Shown: positions 34,116 to 43,024, counted from the first letter of the stretch. The stretch is DNA of 64,000 bases from Psychroserpens sp041224425 (GCF_041224425.1 NZ_JBGFGL010000071.1:304045-368044), one strand, 5' to 3'. Numbers and translations: made by a program. Notes: generated from the letters alone by a model not told the origin.

Positions 34116-34991
34116 ATGACAATTTTAGACGGAAAAAAAGTAAGTAACGACATCAAAAACGAAATCAAGCATCAAGTTGATAAGATGAAGGACAAAGGGG
34201 AAAAAGTACCTCACCTTGCTGCTGTAATTGTTGGAAATGATGGAGCGAGCTTAACATATGTTGGAAGTAAAGTTCGCGCTTGTGAACGTGTTGGTTTTGA
34301 GTCTACAATGGTTAGAATGTCAAGCACGACAAGTGAAATAGAACTGCTTGATAAAATAAAGGAATTAAATGAGGATGATGATATCGACGGATTTATCATT
34401 CAGTTGCCTTTGCCACCACAAATCAATACCCAAAAGGTATTGATGGCTGTCGACCCAAAAAAGGATGTGGATGGATTTCATCCGGAAAACTTTGGGAAAA
34501 TGGCGTTGGATATGAGTACATTTATTCCTGCTACGCCTTTTGGAATTTTAGAGTTATTGGAGCGCTATGGTGTAGAAACCGATGGCAAGCATACCGTCAT
34601 TATTGGAAGATCGCACATTGTGGGTCGACCAATGAGTATTTTGATGGGAAGAAAAGGGTTTCCTGGGAATTCAACAGTAACTCTTACGCATAGCCACACC
34701 AAAAATATTACACAGATTACTTCCCAAGCAGATATTATTATTTCAGCATTAGGAGTGCCAAACTTCTTAAAGGCTGAAATGGTTAAAGATGATGCTGTTA
34801 TTATTGATGTTGGAATCACTCGTGTTCAAGATGAAAGTTCACCAAGAGGTTACATTATCACAGGTGATGTCGATTTTGAAAATGTCAGTAAAAAAGCTAG
34901 CTACATTACACCAGTTCCTGGTGGTGTTGGGCCGATGACTATTGCCATGTTACTTAAAAATACCTTGTTGGCGAGAGAACAACGTATGTAA
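34116..34991 (+). CDS. folD: methylenetetrahydrofolate dehydrogenase/cyclohydrolase
   Basis: FolD interconverts methylene-, methenyl- and formyl-tetrahydrofolate with NADP, supplying one-carbon units. At 291 residues it is of normal length. Signatures are YVGSKVRACERVG with the catalytic Lys, QLPLPPQ, GRSHIVGRPMS in the Rossmann domain, and PVPGGVGPMTIAMLL. It is 27 nt downstream of ffh and probably in the same transcript. Confidence 0.98.
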   Translation: MTILDGKKVSNDIKNEIKHQVDKMKDKGEKVPHLAAVIVGNDGASLTYVGSKVRACERVGFESTMVRMSSTTSEIELLDKIKELNEDDDIDGFIIQLPLPPQINTQKVLMAVDPKKDVDGFHPENFGKMALDMSTFIPATPFGILELLERYGVETDGKHTVIIGRSHIVGRPMSILMGRKGFPGNSTVTLTHSHTKNITQITSQADIIISALGVPNFLKAEMVKDDAVIIDVGITRVQDESSPRGYIITGDVDFENVSKKASYITPVPGGVGPMTIAMLLKNTLLAREQRM

Positions 34992-35011
34992 CGTTTTTGC
35001 TATATTGCTTT

Positions 35012-35728
35012 ATGCAATATTCAGCATTATTACTAAAACAACGCGTAACCATTGGAAGTTTAGATTTAGAGCATTTGCTTCCTATATTGCTTGGTGTGTT
35101 GTTTTCAATAGGTTTTATTTTATATGCCAAAAAGACATCAGTTGTAAAACGTAAAGACTTTCTATTTAATGCTTTGACCTTAAGTATTTCAGCAACAGTT
35201 GTCGTTTTTCATGTATATCATTTAGTATTTTCCAATTATAACTTCCGAACAGATTTGCCTTTGTACTTGTGTAGTCTTATGGCACTTGTCATTCCTTTGT
35301 TTTCTATTTATAAACGCTATTGGATGTTTGAAATATTAGTGTTTTGGATCATTGCAGGAACAATTCAAGGTGTCATTACTCCAGATATTGCAGTAGGGTT
35401 TCCAAGCTTTGATTATTTCAGATATTGGATTGTTCACTTAGGCTTACTTTCCGTAATATTTTATGCTATTGTAGTGTTTGGAATGAAACCACGATTTAAA
35501 AGTGTCTTCATTTCATTTGGTGCGCTACAAATTTATGTGGCTTTTATGGTAATTATCAATATTCTTATGGAATCAAATTACTTTTATTTGAATGAAAAGC
35601 CAAAATCAGCAACCTTATTGGATTATTTTGGGGAATGGCCTTATTATATTATCGTTGTTCAACTAATTATAACCCCATTGTTTTTACTTATTTACTTGCC
35701 GTTCTATTTTACAAGAAATAAGAGTTAG
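35012..35728 (+). CDS. YwaF/TIGR02206 family integral membrane protein
   Basis: The 238-residue protein has about seven hydrophobic segments and the TIGR02206 signatures DLPLYLCSLMALVIPL and NYFYLNEKPKSATLLDYFGEWPYYI. I start it at ATG 35012, 20 nt after folD; an in-frame TTG at 34997 is possible. Function is unknown. The fold has been compared with other small seven-helix membrane proteins, but no catalytic motif is evident. It likely shares the ffh-folD transcript and converges with a VOC gene 8 nt away. Confidence 0.8.
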   Translation: MQYSALLLKQRVTIGSLDLEHLLPILLGVLFSIGFILYAKKTSVVKRKDFLFNALTLSISATVVVFHVYHLVFSNYNFRTDLPLYLCSLMALVIPLFSIYKRYWMFEILVFWIIAGTIQGVITPDIAVGFPSFDYFRYWIVHLGLLSVIFYAIVVFGMKPRFKSVFISFGALQIYVAFMVIINILMESNYFYLNEKPKSATLLDYFGEWPYYIIVVQLIITPLFLLIYLPFYFTRNKS

Positions 35729-35736
35729 AAATTGTT

Positions 35737-36159
35737 TTATTTAGCAAAAAGCTGAGAGCGATCTTTGAATGCTTTAAATTCTAAAGCATTTCCTGAAGGA
35801 TCTAAGAAAAACATAGTGGCTTGTTCGCCTATTTGACCTTTGAACCTTATGTAAGGCTCAATAATAAAAGTGATTCCTTTCGATCTTAATAAATCTGCAA
35901 ATGATTTGAAAATTTCCCATTCTAAAACCACTCCAAAATGGGGAACAGGAACATCTTTGCCATCAACTAGATTAGTATGGAAATCTTCATTTTGCTTGGG
36001 TTTGAAATGAATAACCAATTGATGTCCAAAGATATTATAATCTACCCAATGGTCACTACTTCTGCCTTCTTCAAAATTAAGGATATTGGTATAGAAATGT
36101 CTACATTCTTCAAGATCATGAACTGGAATGGCTAAATGAAAAGGGGAAAGCTTACTCAT
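35737..36159 (-). CDS. VOC family protein
   Basis: This 140-residue glyoxalase-fold protein begins FHLAIPVHDLEECRHFYTNIL with a metal-ligand His and ends TMFFLDPSGNALEFKAFKD with a ligand Glu. Related flavobacterial proteins are annotated as glyoxalase or bleomycin-resistance-like. The substrate is unknown. It is 12 nt downstream of the DUF1579-like gene and last in a minus-strand run. Confidence 0.8.
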   Translation of the reverse strand: MSKLSPFHLAIPVHDLEECRHFYTNILNFEEGRSSDHWVDYNIFGHQLVIHFKPKQNEDFHTNLVDGKDVPVPHFGVVLEWEIFKSFADLLRSKGITFIIEPYIRFKGQIGEQATMFFLDPSGNALEFKAFKDRSQLFAK

Positions 36160-36171
36160 AAATCAAATTTG

Positions 36172-36738
36172 TTATTTTGGTCTTGTGCATTCAATTTTCC
36201 AAGTTGGGAATACGACTTTTTCAGTTTTATCAACCCATTCTCCAACCCATTTATAGCCTTTTTTAGTAATGTCGTAAAATGTCAATCTATAATATCCTTC
36301 CATACCATTGGGTGCTTTTTGGTCACGATAAAGAACAATATTTCCTTCCTTGGTTTTATTTCCTTCCCAAGTTGGTAGAGTCGTTGAAGGTGCTCCTGAA
36401 TTATAATAATGGACATACCATTTACTGCTGTCAGCAATAAATTGACGAATACTTCCAGAATGTTTCCCATCTGCCTTAATGGTTTCGTCTTGAACAGCCA
36501 TACCATTCATAATATATTTCCATTCCCAAGTCATATCTACAGGATCAGCCCAAGTTTGGTCTTGGTTTCTTGACACGGATTTACAATTGCATTTTCCCAT
36601 TAAGGCATCAAAATCTTTGATTTGTTGAGGTGCTTCGGGATTTGGTAAGCCAAAAGGATGCTTATCGGAAGCAGCATAATCGTTTTGTGAAAAGCTCAAA
36701 ATTGAGCATAGAAATAAGAGTGATAATATTGATTTCAT
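36172..36738 (-). CDS. exported DUF1579-like protein
   Basis: The 188-residue product has a signal peptide (MKSILSLLFLCSILSFSQ) and a beta-rich, Trp-rich domain (DFDALMGKCNCKS, DMTWEWKYIMNGMAVQDE, YRLTFYDITKKGYKWVGEW) that resembles DUF1579 or similar lipocalin-like domains. It is likely periplasmic. Function is not known. It is 63 nt downstream of rluF. Confidence 0.6.
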   Translation of the reverse strand: MKSILSLLFLCSILSFSQNDYAASDKHPFGLPNPEAPQQIKDFDALMGKCNCKSVSRNQDQTWADPVDMTWEWKYIMNGMAVQDETIKADGKHSGSIRQFIADSSKWYVHYYNSGAPSTTLPTWEGNKTKEGNIVLYRDQKAPNGMEGYYRLTFYDITKKGYKWVGEWVDKTEKVVFPTWKIECTRPK

Positions 36739-36801
36739 AAGGTGTTGATTTTCTTAAAATTAAATAAGAATCACTCAGCTCAATTGTTAATTGGGATTTA
36801 T

Positions 36802-37572
36802 TTAACGTCTCTTTTTACGTGTGGGAGTAGGGGATTTGGGTTGAAAAGTTTTGCTAGAGTCACTCAACAAGTCATTTAAGGTCTTAAGCTCCTCTTTGGA
36901 TAATTCTCTATACTTTCCAGTTGGCATATCAAGCTTAATATTCATGATACGAACTCTTTTTAAAGTTTGAACCTCATAGTTTAAATAATCGCACATACGA
37001 CGAATTTGTCGGTTCAATCCTTGGGTCAAAACGATTTTGAAAGTATAGTTGTCAATTTTCTCTACTTTACAACGTTTGGTTTTCTGTTTGAGCTCTTCTA
37101 TGTAAATGCCTTCAGACATTCTTTTTAAAAACACTTGGGAAATAGGTTTGTCTACCGTAACCTCATATTCTTTTTCGTGATTGTTGCTGGCTCTTAAAAT
37201 TTTATTGACAATATCTCCATCATCAGTAAGTAAAATCAATCCTTCACTGGGCTTATCTAATCTCCCAATCGGAAAGATACGTTTATGGTAATTGATAAAA
37301 TCGATGATGTTATCCTTTTCAACATTGGTATCAGTAGTGCAAACAATGCCTATTGGTTTATTGAAAGCGAGATAGGTGAACTTTTCTTTAGAATTTTCAA
37401 CAGGTTTGCCATCAACACAAACATCATCTTCTGGCCTTATTTTTGTTCCCATTTCAGGGATTTGACCATTGATGGTTACGCGACCTGCTTCAATAAGTTT
37501 ATCTGCTTCACGACGCGAGCAATACCCAGCTTCACTGAGAAACTTGTTAATACGTTTTAATTCTTCAGGCAT
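36802..37572 (-). CDS. rluF: 23S rRNA pseudouridine synthase, RluF type
   Basis: This 256-residue enzyme isomerises uridine in 23S rRNA (position 2604 for E. coli RluF). An S4 RNA-binding domain (RINKFLSEAGYCSRREADKL) is followed by the RsuA-family catalytic domain with the Asp of FPIGRLDKPSEGL, and GLNRQIRRMCDYLNYEVQTL and RVRIMNI, which match RluF more closely than RluB or RluE. The C-terminus is basic (PTPTRKKRR). Its own -7 box ends 4 nt before the ATG, so the mRNA is probably leaderless, even though it also follows the hydrolase gene by 19 nt. Confidence 0.9.
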   Translation of the reverse strand: MPEELKRINKFLSEAGYCSRREADKLIEAGRVTINGQIPEMGTKIRPEDDVCVDGKPVENSKEKFTYLAFNKPIGIVCTTDTNVEKDNIIDFINYHKRIFPIGRLDKPSEGLILLTDDGDIVNKILRASNNHEKEYEVTVDKPISQVFLKRMSEGIYIEELKQKTKRCKVEKIDNYTFKIVLTQGLNRQIRRMCDYLNYEVQTLKRVRIMNIKLDMPTGKYRELSKEELKTLNDLLSDSSKTFQPKSPTPTRKKRR

Positions 37573-37576
37573 GCGT

Positions 37577-37584
37577 CAAAAATA
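37577..37584 (-). promoter_or_regulatory. -7 box TATTTTTG, predicted leaderless rluF start
   Basis: Minus-strand TATTTTTG is a full match with only ACGC between it and the ATG at 37572. Confidence 0.5.
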
Positions 37585-37591
37585 CAACAAA

Positions 37592-38419
37592 CTAATTACT
37601 TATGAATGAAACAATATGTTCCTCTACAGTATCACATTTTAAGCCGTGACCAATACCTTCCGTAGAAATTAGTTTGGCGTTTTTATAAAAGGTTTTAAAG
37701 TCCTCTGCATCACTATATGGAATAATGGTATCAAATTTATCATGAACCAAAAGTCCTTGGGCAGTAATAGCTTCAGTGAATTTAGCAGCGTTAAAATATT
37801 CAGGTTTTTGATGGAAGCGTTCATATACGATATTGTCCATTGCTTTTGAAACCCGTTTGCTGTATCCCATCATTTTAACATAACGGCTGAAAACACCTAC
37901 AAAATTGGAAGGTGCGCCAAGCAATACTAATTTCTCAACGCTTGGTAAATTGTATTTATGTTGAAAAAAAGTCGTCGCCATACCACCAACAGAATGGCCA
38001 ATGATAATATTAACGTTGAATTTTCTTGCTACGACATTAATGCATTCAGAATAGATTAGGGCATTGAATAGCTTGCCTCCAGATCTTCCATGTGCAGGAG
38101 CATCTAGGGCAATGACCTTGTAATCTAAAGCGACCAGTTTTTCTATAAGACTTCTCCATCTTACTGAATTGCTTTCCCAACCATGGGCCAACAAGACAAC
38201 TTTTTTGTTGCCAAGCCATCTGTAGGTCATAATCTCGATATCATCACATTTGACCTCTTCAACATAAGCGGTTCCTAAAAAGTCTTTTTCAAGTTCCTTT
38301 AAGCGTTTCCGTCTCGGTGAAGAAAACAATCTTATGGCTATTTTTCCAGCTGCTTTTGGAGAAAATAATGCCACACCATTTATGAGTAGTCCAATACTCT
38401 TTGCAATAATTTTGCCCAT
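37592..38419 (-). CDS. alpha/beta-hydrolase
   Basis: The 275-residue protein has the alpha/beta-hydrolase pattern: oxyanion LAHGWESNSVRW, nucleophile Ser in IIGHSVGGMATTF, an acid in VHDKFDTIIPY, and the catalytic His in EGIGHGLK. An N-terminal hydrophobic segment (about 8-30) may anchor it. Likely a serine esterase or lipase of unknown substrate. Its ATG directly follows the cupin stop with no spacer. Confidence 0.82.
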   Translation of the reverse strand: MGKIIAKSIGLLINGVALFSPKAAGKIAIRLFSSPRRKRLKELEKDFLGTAYVEEVKCDDIEIMTYRWLGNKKVVLLAHGWESNSVRWRSLIEKLVALDYKVIALDAPAHGRSGGKLFNALIYSECINVVARKFNVNIIIGHSVGGMATTFFQHKYNLPSVEKLVLLGAPSNFVGVFSRYVKMMGYSKRVSKAMDNIVYERFHQKPEYFNAAKFTEAITAQGLLVHDKFDTIIPYSDAEDFKTFYKNAKLISTEGIGHGLKCDTVEEHIVSFISN

Positions 38420-38782
38420 CTATCCTTCTCGATTTACTAAATCCATTGAGAATGCAGGTGTGCAAATTGCAATATACTCACATGGCTCTGAAAATGGATT
38501 GGAATATTGTACTCTGGTATGCTTTTCAATTTTAATTGATTCTCCTTGTTTAAGAACAACGGTTTCATCCTCAATAATAAATTGTTTTTTCCCATTAACA
38601 ATGAAGGTGTATTCGTCAAATTCAGGCGTTTGAAAAGGCTCGCTCCAGCCAGGAGGTGCTACCATGTGCGCTATACTAATGTTTTTATCACCATTAGAAG
38701 CGCGTCCAAAATGTTCTTTTATGACCTTCCCGTCAGTTGTAGGCACAACAAAAGGGGCATCTTGTACAAAGTATTTTTTCAT
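38420..38782 (-). CDS. cupin domain protein
   Basis: The 120-residue protein is a single cupin barrel: PGWSEPFQTPEFDEYTFIVNG, then KQGESIKIEKHTRVQYSNP. The usual metal-binding HxH of motif 1 is replaced around EPFQTPEFDEY, with one Glu retained, and a His remains in motif 2. It may bind a metal or small ligand. It is directly adjacent to the hydrolase gene and probably co-expressed. Confidence 0.8.
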   Translation of the reverse strand: MKKYFVQDAPFVVPTTDGKVIKEHFGRASNGDKNISIAHMVAPPGWSEPFQTPEFDEYTFIVNGKKQFIIEDETVVLKQGESIKIEKHTRVQYSNPFSEPCEYIAICTPAFSMDLVNREG

Positions 38783-38821
38783 TAGTTATTATTAGTTAGG
38801 GAAACAGGGTTAGTTGGGTGT

Positions 38822-39379
38822 TTACCAGTGTAGCATAAAAAATTTAATTTTAGCGTTATCAGGAATTTGAACCGCTTCTATATTTAAATCCATATTGAAC
38901 CTAAGATTAGATGGTAATTCCTTTTTGTCTATTGAAAAACTTGCGTTGATTTCATTAACTGAAATCACAACAGAATTTATTAATGTTGATATTTTGGATA
39001 TTTTATAAGTATCCTTAATATCCTTAAACGTACTTAATACTGAAATATTTTTGTCAGTTTTATATTTTGGGTCAACAATTTGAACGCTTTCTATTACAGC
39101 AGTTGAATCCAAGGCTTGAGATGGTGTAAGTACTAATAACTTTTTTCCTGTTTTATCAAGGATGACAATGTCATTGGTGTCATCAATAAATTCATCACCT
39201 TTAACCGATTTTACTATGGAGTCATTTGGGAAGGCCAACTCTATATCTTTTACTTTAGTCGAATCGGTTAGAAGGCCTATGTTTTGTTTACCAATTTGAA
39301 AAGGGTCTTGCTTTTGTTCTTTGGAACAGCTTGCTATAAGAATTGCAAAAAACAGCAAAGTTAAAATAGATCGAATCAT
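38822..39379 (-). CDS. lipoprotein of unknown function
   Basis: I do not recognise this 185-residue protein. It starts with a lipobox (ILIASC), followed by a charged linker and a predicted mixed alpha/beta domain rich in Ile, Val, Lys and Asp (for example SIVKSVKGDEF, DIVILDKTGKKLLVL). No catalytic motif stands out. It lies 26 nt downstream of the HerA-like gene and 39 nt upstream of the cupin gene, on the same strand. Confidence 0.7.
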   Translation of the reverse strand: MIRSILTLLFFAILIASCSKEQKQDPFQIGKQNIGLLTDSTKVKDIELAFPNDSIVKSVKGDEFIDDTNDIVILDKTGKKLLVLTPSQALDSTAVIESVQIVDPKYKTDKNISVLSTFKDIKDTYKISKISTLINSVVISVNEINASFSIDKKELPSNLRFNMDLNIEAVQIPDNAKIKFFMLHW

Positions 39380-39405
39380 TAGTTATGCTAAATAGGAGTT
39401 GTCGT

Positions 39406-40935
39406 TTATTTCATCATTTTCGTTAAAATACCAAGAACACTTCTAATGACAGTTGGACTTGATAAAACTTTAACAATAGGGTTTTGTCTTGTGCTCGTTC
39501 GTCTTGACCTTTTTTTGGTTTCGGCTTTTTTAAGTTCTTCGCGTTCTTTTCTGGCTTTTTCCTTAGCTTCTTCAGCTTCAGCAATCTCAATTTTTTTATT
39601 GAGCATTTCATAAGCGCTTTCACGATCTACTTCGTCATTGTACTTTTTAGCTAGTTTTGATTTACCAAGCAAAGTACTTAATTCGGTTTCGGTTAAGATA
39701 TCCATTCTACTCATTGGTGCTCGCATCATAGTCGCTGCCAATGGTGTTGGTTTTCCTTTTTCATTTAAGGCAGACACCAAGGCTTCGCCAATCCCTAAGG
39801 AAGTTAGTACGTCAGCAGTATCGTAGAATGCTGTGTCAGGATAATTTTGTGCTGTAAGTTTGATGGCTTTCCTGTCTTTAGCCGTGAAAGCTCTCAAAGC
39901 ATGTTGAATTTTGAGTCCGAGTTGCCCAAGTACTGCTTCAGGAACGTCTGTTGGGTTTTGGGTCACAAAATATAAGCCTACACCTTTACTTCTTATGAGT
40001 TTGACAATGCTTTCAATTTGATTCAGTAGTGCTTTTGAAGCCTCATTAAATATTAAATGCGCTTCATCAATGAACATGATTAACTCAGGTCTTCCTGTAT
40101 CGCCTTGTTCTGGGAACGTCGTATAGATCTCTGCCAGCAGACTCAACATAAATGTTGAAAACAACTTCGGACGATCTTGAATATCTGTCAAACGGATAAT
40201 ATTAATGTATCCTCTGCCATCATTGTCTATTCTCAGCAAATCATCCACATCAAAAGAGGTTTCGCCAAAAAACAAATCGGCACCTTGTTGTTCAAGTTCG
40301 ATGACCTTTCGTAAAATCGCACCAGTTGAAGCAGTGGAAATACGGCCGTAAGCTTCTGTAAATTCTTCTTTGCCTTCTTGTGTGGCATATTGAAGGATTT
40401 TTTTAAAATCCTTGAGGTCTAAAAGAGGTAATTTATGGTCATCACAATATTTGAAAATAACAGCGACAACTCCAGATTGTGTTTCGGTTAAATCTAGAAT
40501 TCTAGATAGGAGTACAGGTCCAAACTCACTAACCGTTGCTCGTAGCCTAACACCATCTTGTTCGGATAAGGTAAGGACTTCAACAGGGAATGATTTGGGT
40601 TCAAAAGGTAAACCTATTTTCTCGTGACGCTCATCAATTTTTGGATGTCCTGGACTTGGTTGTGCTAAGCCACTTAAGTCTCCTTTAATATCCATTAATA
40701 ACACAGGAATCCCTTGATCACTTAAATTTTCAGCTAAAACCTGAAGTGTTTTTGTTTTACCCGTTCCAGTTGCTCCAGCAATTAAACCGTGTCTATTCAT
40801 GGTTTTTAGCGGAACATTTACAAAAGTATTGGTTAGTGTTTCGCCGTCTAAAATTGCAGATCCTAAAGTAATGTAATCTCCTTTACACGAATTACCTTCG
40901 GTAATTTCATTTATGAAGTCGTCTCTTCTTGCCAT
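39406..40935 (-). CDS. HerA-like ATPase, DUF853 family
   Basis: The 509-residue protein is a HerA/FtsK-superfamily ATPase of the DUF853 (YjgR-like) group. Walker A is GATGTGKTKTL, the Walker B region is MFIDEAHLIF, and LMDIKGDLSGLAQP follows strand 2. The C-terminus is a basic, charged coiled-coil stretch (EAEEAKEKARKEREELKK). I start it at ATG 40935 (MARRDDF), as the upstream in-frame TTG gives an unrelated hydrophobic extension. Its biological role is not established. It is divergent from queE. Confidence 0.88.
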   Translation of the reverse strand: MARRDDFINEITEGNSCKGDYITLGSAILDGETLTNTFVNVPLKTMNRHGLIAGATGTGKTKTLQVLAENLSDQGIPVLLMDIKGDLSGLAQPSPGHPKIDERHEKIGLPFEPKSFPVEVLTLSEQDGVRLRATVSEFGPVLLSRILDLTETQSGVVAVIFKYCDDHKLPLLDLKDFKKILQYATQEGKEEFTEAYGRISTASTGAILRKVIELEQQGADLFFGETSFDVDDLLRIDNDGRGYINIIRLTDIQDRPKLFSTFMLSLLAEIYTTFPEQGDTGRPELIMFIDEAHLIFNEASKALLNQIESIVKLIRSKGVGLYFVTQNPTDVPEAVLGQLGLKIQHALRAFTAKDRKAIKLTAQNYPDTAFYDTADVLTSLGIGEALVSALNEKGKPTPLAATMMRAPMSRMDILTETELSTLLGKSKLAKKYNDEVDRESAYEMLNKKIEIAEAEEAKEKARKEREELKKAETKKRSRRTSTRQNPIVKVLSSPTVIRSVLGILTKMMK

Positions 40936-41068
40936 TGATTCAGAAAATTTGCATAAAAATAGTGTAATTTTAATCAAGTTTAAAATCAAAAATATTAACA
41001 GAGTTTACCACTGATATTCTTAAAGGCTTAAAACCTTTGATTTTATATGCAACTTGTAACTTTTGCAG

Positions 41069-41076
41069 TATATTTG
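41069..41076 (+). promoter_or_regulatory. -7 box TATATTTG, predicted leaderless queE start
   Basis: A full TAnnTTTG box ends 6 nt before ATG 41083. It lies inside the longer open frame that begins at ATG 41047, which supports the later start. Confidence 0.55.
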
Positions 41077-41082
41077 CCAACT

Positions 41083-41715
41083 ATGACAAGACGCGAACGA
41101 CAAGAACTGATAGATAAAGGTCATTTACTGCCTTTGATGGAAGAGTTTTACACCATTCAAGGAGAAGGTTATCACAAAGGAACAGCTGCTTATTTTGTTA
41201 GAATTGGTGGTTGTGATGTGGGCTGTCATTGGTGTGATGTTAAAGAAAGTTGGTTAGCTGAATTACATCCACCTACGGAAACCTCTAAGATTGTCGAGAA
41301 TGCTGTAAACTATAGCAATACCATTGTCGTCACTGGTGGTGAGCCCTTAACTTGGGATATGGGACCATTAACTGAGCAATTAAAGTCTAAAGGTGTTCAA
41401 ACCCATATCGAAACGTCTGGCGCTTATAAATTAACAGGTGTTTGGGATTGGATTTGCTTGTCGCCTAAGAAAAATAAACTTCCAACACAGGAAGTATATA
41501 ATAAAGCTCACGAATTAAAGTGTATCATCTATAACAAGGATGATTTCCGATTTGCAGAAGAGCAAGCTGAAAAAGTCAATTCAGATTGTATCTTATACCT
41601 GCAGCCTGAATGGAGCAAACGTGAGAAAATTATGCCTATGATTGTTGATTATGTTATGGCAAATCCTCAATGGAAAGTTTCGCTTCAAACCCATAAATAC
41701 TTGAATATTCCTTAA
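41083..41715 (+). CDS. queE: 7-carboxy-7-deazaguanine synthase
   Basis: QueE is a radical-SAM enzyme that forms the deazaguanine ring for queuosine in tRNA. The 210-residue protein starting at 41083 has LMEEFYTIQGEGYHKG, the cluster-binding Cys 44, 48 and 51 in GGCDVGCHWCD, and VVTGGEPL. I chose ATG 41083 over the upstream ATG 41047 because a promoter box separates them and homologues begin close to the FYTIQGEG region. queC and queD are not adjacent. It converges with the YCF48-type gene 3 nt away. Confidence 0.93.
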   Translation: MTRRERQELIDKGHLLPLMEEFYTIQGEGYHKGTAAYFVRIGGCDVGCHWCDVKESWLAELHPPTETSKIVENAVNYSNTIVVTGGEPLTWDMGPLTEQLKSKGVQTHIETSGAYKLTGVWDWICLSPKKNKLPTQEVYNKAHELKCIIYNKDDFRFAEEQAEKVNSDCILYLQPEWSKREKIMPMIVDYVMANPQWKVSLQTHKYLNIP

Positions 41716-41718
41716 GAT

Positions 41719-42993
41719 CTATCGTTTTACGATTTTGATAGAGGAACGACCCGAATTATTGTGAAAATTCACAAAATAAACTCCTGATTCCATTTCGGAA
41801 AGATCAAAGCTGTAAGATTTCAAAGTGTGATGTAAGATAATATCTCTTGATAATTGTTTGATGTATTTTCCATTAACGTCATAAAGTTCAATGACAAGAT
41901 TATCATCACTTGGAAAATCGATCGTAAACTCAAGAACATCTTTTATTGGGTTTCTTGATAGGGTTATATCTAGCTTATCTTCGGAATCATCAATTTCAAT
42001 GTTTTGATTGCTCAAAGTATCTTCTGTAAATTTATAAACAGTAGTTCCTGAGGCATATGCCAAACTTGGGCTTAAAATGACAATCCTGTTAAGATTATTG
42101 CCTATATTCAAGTTAGTCCATGTTTGTCCGCCATCTAAGGTTTCATAAAACCCTGTGGTATGTCCTCCCATCCATCCTTGTGTTTCAGAAATAAAGCCAA
42201 CAGCTTGGATATCGGTTTCAGGCGCATCATAGCTTGTCCATGTTTGTCCACCATTTGTAGACTTGATCAATTGTCCCAAATTAGGTGTTACAGAAGATAC
42301 CGAACCAAACATGATGTCGTTATTTCCTGGAAGGGTTTGTAGTTTCCATACATAATCACCAGGTGAATTGGTATTGTAAATTTCAGTCCATGTCGATCCA
42401 CCATCTGTGGTTTCCAAAATCAAACCACCATCAAAGTTTTTTCCTGAAGCGAAACCATGCATCTCATCAAGAAACAACACCTCAACCAGTGCATTGGCAT
42501 AAGCCGACATGTCTGTTAGCGTCCAAGTGTCACCACTATCGGTAGATTTAATAATATGTGCAGGAGAAAAATAGGCACCACAACCATAAATAGTTGAGGT
42601 TCCAACGGCATCCAATCCGCAAATCGCATTTGGGTTCGGACTTATAGAAACTTCAGTCCATGAAGAACCACCATCAACGGTTTTGAAAAAAGATCCGTTT
42701 AAGGTTCCTAAGAAACCAATATTCGCATCAAGAAATTCAATATTTCTGAAATAATATCCGCCAGGAAGTTCACTTTCATTTAATTGTTCAGTCCATGATA
42801 ATCCACCATCAGTAGTTTTATAAACGGCAGCATAGTATCCATTGGCAGCCCAACCTAAGTTTTCATTTAAAAAGAAGACATCATCAAAACGCTGTCCATT
42901 CGGATTGGAATAGGCATTTGGAGCCATTTGCCAACTAGCTTGTGCGCTAAGTTGTATCGTGCAGATAAGAAAAAGTAATTGAAGTGTTTTCAT
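41719..42993 (-). CDS. YCF48/BNR-repeat T9SS surface protein
   Basis: The 424-residue exported protein has a signal peptide (to QLSAQA), then about six beta-propeller repeats of the YCF48/sialidase type with the recurrent KTTDGGLSWT, KTVDGGSSW, STDSGDTW, ETTDGGSTW, STNGGQTW and ETLDGGQTW motifs. A C-terminal T9SS type A sorting domain follows (NPIKDVLEFTIDF to SIKIVKR). In this clade such proteins are surface or secreted and of unknown ligand; the BNR motif alone does not show sialidase activity. It has a -7 box 23 nt upstream. Confidence 0.85.
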   Translation of the reverse strand: MKTLQLLFLICTIQLSAQASWQMAPNAYSNPNGQRFDDVFFLNENLGWAANGYYAAVYKTTDGGLSWTEQLNESELPGGYYFRNIEFLDANIGFLGTLNGSFFKTVDGGSSWTEVSISPNPNAICGLDAVGTSTIYGCGAYFSPAHIIKSTDSGDTWTLTDMSAYANALVEVLFLDEMHGFASGKNFDGGLILETTDGGSTWTEIYNTNSPGDYVWKLQTLPGNNDIMFGSVSSVTPNLGQLIKSTNGGQTWTSYDAPETDIQAVGFISETQGWMGGHTTGFYETLDGGQTWTNLNIGNNLNRIVILSPSLAYASGTTVYKFTEDTLSNQNIEIDDSEDKLDITLSRNPIKDVLEFTIDFPSDDNLVIELYDVNGKYIKQLSRDIILHHTLKSYSFDLSEMESGVYFVNFHNNSGRSSIKIVKR

Positions 42994-43016
42994 GGCAATA
43001 AGCTACTTTCAGATTT

Positions 43017-43024
43017 CAAAGTTA
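43017..43024 (-). promoter_or_regulatory. -7 box TAACTTTG of the YCF48-type gene
   Basis: Minus-strand TAACTTTG, a full match, is 23 nt before the start at 42993. Confidence 0.5.

Noticed and set aside
39406..40935. SIR2-HerA defence pair
   Set aside because: The HerA-like DUF853 ATPase is 30 kb from the SIR2-like gene and sits with unrelated small genes. The distance and context argue against a joint system.
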